Below, piece by piece: positions 62,306 through 64,000 of a stretch of DNA of 64,000 nucleotides. A program made the position numbers and the translations under genes. The notes under the pieces are model-generated. The model saw only the letters and a program-made list of their open reading frames with translations. It had not been told where the DNA came from and made no database searches. This DNA is from Pseudomonas sp. PH1b (GTDB lineage: Bacteria > Pseudomonadota > Gammaproteobacteria > Pseudomonadales > Pseudomonadaceae): positions 494,753-558,752 of the forward strand of contig NZ_AYMU01000001.1 in NCBI RefSeq assembly GCF_000633395.1, given 5' to 3'. Every line of letters starts with the position of its first letter. Position 1 is the stretch's first letter.

Positions 62306-63475
62306 TCAGCTGCGGGCCGGATCGGTGGACGGCAGCGGGATGGCTCGCTGAGCCATTTCGCACAATGCCAGCAATGAGGCGGCGGATTCCCGTTCTATCC
62401 GTCGTTTGAATAACAGCTGATTGCCCAGGCGCATCAGCAGGCCGTCGAAGCGGTAGTCCAGGGTTCGCACAAAGCGTGTGCGCTCGGCGGCCAGCGGCTG
62501 GCATTCATAGGTCACCTGCAACTGCAGGCCGTGATCGCCCCGGGCCGTGGCGCGCCAGCGGTGCCCCGGCAGGTATTCCTCGACCTGCCAGCTCAGGTGG
62601 CCGCTGCGTCCGCCGGCATGGATGTCTTCTTCGAAGCCTTGCCCGGCGAACAGCGGGCCCTCATCGCCCTCGACCCTGAGCGAGGACGGGTGCCACTGTG
62701 GCCAGCACCGTGGGCTGGCGGCGTAGGCCAGGGCAGTGGCGGCGCTGCGGGGAATCTCGACCTGATGCTGCATGCGCGTCATGGGCGTGGACCTGTCTGA
62801 GGAGTGGGTGGCGAGCGGTGATTCTTCCGGTTGCCAGTACAAGGTCCCGAACAGCCAGTCCATCAACGGCAGGACGATATTGAAGTTGCGCTCCTGCATC
62901 AGCTCGCGGCGGTGATGGAGTTCGTGCAGGCGGCGCATCTGGCGGATCCAGGGCAGGCGCGCCAGCGGGTGGCTGGCGGGCAGGTGCTCGCAGGCATGGA
63001 ACACCTCGTAGGCCAGGTAGCCAAGCAGGGTGCAACTGGCGAACAGCGCCGCCACGTTGCCGTTCCACAGGCGCAGCAGGGCCCACAGGGGCAGGGCGAA
63101 GAGCAGGCTGTGGAGCACGATCAGCCAGGCCGGAAACAGGATCACCCGCCAGTCCCGGTAGCCTTCGTAGGCCATCAGCCCGGGGGCGAAGAAGCTGTGG
63201 TGGTCGCCGGTATGGCGGGCATAGAACATCCGCGCGAAGCGCTGCTTGTGGTGCCCCAGCCAGCGGTGCACCCCGTAGATGCACAGGTTGAAGAACAGCA
63301 GCGCCAGCGGCACCGCCAGCCACTCCAGGGGCTGCACCTGATTCAGGGTGCTGCACAGCAGGACGATGCACAGCAGGCCATAGGCCAGGACAAAGCCGCC
63401 ATGCAGCCAGGGGTTGTAGCGCGGACTGACCGCCGCGCGGTACTGCAGACGAAAGTGCTGGGTGGTTTCTCGCAC
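62306..63475 (-). CDS. Fatty-acid-hydroxylase/sterol-desaturase-type protein fused to SRPBCC domain
   Basis: A 389-residue protein. The N-terminal membrane part (residues 1-225) has about four helices and a di-iron histidine set: HRWLGHH, HTGDHHSF, HACEHL and HELHHRRE. The C-terminal part (about 235-389, beginning MTRMQHQVEIPRSAATALAY) resembles an SRPBCC/START-like lipid-binding domain (CWPQWHPSSLRVEG, GRSGHLSWQVEEYLPGHRW, VTYECQPLAAERTRFVRTLDYRF). Both read in one frame without a stop. The GTG start has GGGAA 7 nt upstream; a TTG 51 nt further up would extend it. It would hydroxylate or desaturate a lipid that the fused domain may hold. Co-directional with the lactonase-like gene. Confidence 0.83.
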   Translation of the reverse strand: MRETTQHFRLQYRAAVSPRYNPWLHGGFVLAYGLLCIVLLCSTLNQVQPLEWLAVPLALLFFNLCIYGVHRWLGHHKQRFARMFYARHTGDHHSFFAPGLMAYEGYRDWRVILFPAWLIVLHSLLFALPLWALLRLWNGNVAALFASCTLLGYLAYEVFHACEHLPASHPLARLPWIRQMRRLHELHHRRELMQERNFNIVLPLMDWLFGTLYWQPEESPLATHSSDRSTPMTRMQHQVEIPRSAATALAYAASPRCWPQWHPSSLRVEGDEGPLFAGQGFEEDIHAGGRSGHLSWQVEEYLPGHRWRATARGDHGLQLQVTYECQPLAAERTRFVRTLDYRFDGLLMRLGNQLLFKRRIERESAASLLALCEMAQRAIPLPSTDPARS

Positions 63476-63829
63476 GGCCCGATTCCCGTTGTTGTTTTTA
63501 TGGGCTGCAGCGTAGCCGGCGGGCAATTATCCAGCCAATGGATAGTCGGAATGAGGATTATTCATCAGGCTGAAAATGCCCGAGTAAAGCTCATCGAAAT
63601 GACGGTGTGGTGAATGAAAGATTGACGCCAGAATAGTGGCTATTTAGTATTTTGATATTGAATTGATATCATTTTTGCTCGCGCTCTGTGCCTTTTGTCC
63701 CTGTTTTGCCTGTCGGGGATAGAGGGTCTGCCAGTTCGATCCTGCTTGCCGAAATCAATTTTTCCTCGCCATGGGCCTTCAGGATGAAGGCTCCAGGGGC
63801 TTGTGCTCCTGCATTGCTAAGAGACTGAC
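63476..63829. other. Intergenic region between divergent genes, AT-rich centre
   Basis: This 354-bp gap contains the promoters of the hydroxylase-fusion operon (minus) and of the exoprotein gene (plus). A stretch around 63,640-63,680 (TTGATATTGAATTGATATC) is distinctly AT-rich. A sigma-70 candidate for the plus strand is listed separately. Nothing else was recognised. Confidence 0.6.
63622..63650 (+). promoter_or_regulatory. Sigma-70 promoter candidate of the exoprotein gene
   Basis: TTGACG (63,622-63,627, 5 of 6), a 17-bp spacer and TAGTAT (63,645-63,650, 4 of 6) are well placed for the gene starting at 63,830. The implied leader is about 170 nt. Confidence 0.5.
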
Positions 63830-64000
63830 ATGGACGTTCGCCACTTCACCTTCCTGGCCCAGCAACCGGCTGCTGCCCTGCAATCCCGTGATTCGTTCTG
63901 CGGCCTGTCCAAGCGCAGCCTGGCGTTCATCCTGGCCAACCTGATGTTCTGGCAGCCTGTGGTGGCGATGGCCGATGGTATCGTGGTCAACGGCGGTGGC
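63830..64000 (+). CDS. Two-partner secretion exoprotein, FHA/CdiA type (N-terminal part, runs off window)
   Basis: Only the first 57 codons are inside the window. The sequence MDVRHFTFLAQQPAAALQSR, then FILANLMFWQPVVAMADG and IVVNGGG, is the long signal peptide and first residues of the haemagglutination-activity (TPS) domain of filamentous-haemagglutinin or CdiA-type proteins of Pseudomonas. Such proteins are several thousand residues long and are exported by a TpsB/CdiB partner. Whether this one ends in a toxin module cannot be seen. AAGAGAC lies before the ATG, a modest ribosome binding site. Confidence 0.85.
   Translation, partial: MDVRHFTFLAQQPAAALQSRDSFCGLSKRSLAFILANLMFWQPVVAMADGIVVNGGG

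Overview
The window reads as chromosome of a fluorescent-group Pseudomonas (close to P. protegens, P. chlororaphis or P. fluorescens). Base composition and codon use are GC-rich throughout. The intergenic REP sequence GTAGGAGCCGGCTTGCCGGC, the lexA2-imuA-imuB-dnaE2 mutagenesis cassette, the sphingosine-response cluster sphR/sphA/sphBCD and a DUF1652 protein are all typical of the genus. The assignment rests on gene content and repeats only; no database search was possible.

Left part (1-18,000). The start of a type II secretion operon (gspD, partial, and a gspC-like gene) lies behind a cytochrome b561-type gene and two paralogous four-domain chitin-type lytic polysaccharide monooxygenases, all on the minus strand. 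Upstream is a BvgA-type response regulator and its BvgS-type hybrid kinase. Next come an Lrp regulator with a divergent EamA exporter and a molybdoenzyme block: an FdhF/YdeP-like oxidoreductase, a DyP peroxidase, fdhD, a LysR regulator and mobA.

Fimbrial block (18,100-24,850). A CS1/Cbl-type chaperone-usher operon on the minus strand encodes a major pilin, usher, chaperone, tip adhesin, a very short chaperone, a second pilin and a third chaperone. It is read from an unusually AT-rich upstream region.

Middle part (24,850-45,600). A FUSC membrane protein, a GapN-like dehydrogenase lacking the usual catalytic Glu, an AraC regulator and a degenerate GGDEF protein precede a tandem array of 110-bp REP doublets. 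A phosphate-starvation island follows: a TonB-dependent receptor with a two-domain beta-propeller phytase, and a separate operon encoding a TolQ/TolR-like motor with a TonB protein. Each operon has a well-formed Pho box with a -10 element exactly 10 bp downstream. The sphingosine cluster sphD-sphC-sphB / sphA / sphR is next, then a second DyP peroxidase coupled to a Gfo/Idh/MocA oxidoreductase. A second 110-bp REP array, homologous to the first but inverted, closes this roughly 15-kb segment.

Right part (45,600-64,000). This holds a TorF-type porin, a periplasmic amidohydrolase with a divergent LysR regulator, the lexA2-imuA-imuB-dnaE2 SOS cassette with a perfect LexA2-type palindrome at its start, a three-lipoprotein CsgG/DUF4810/DUF799 operon, a DUF1652 protein, a class II UvrA (UvrA2) and a DUF465 protein. 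An SMP-30/strictosidine-synthase-like lactonase and a fatty-acid-hydroxylase/SRPBCC fusion follow on the minus strand. At the right edge are the first 57 codons of a large two-partner secreted exoprotein (FHA/CdiA type), preceded by a good sigma-70 promoter. No tRNA, rRNA, insertion sequence, prophage or CRISPR array was seen.
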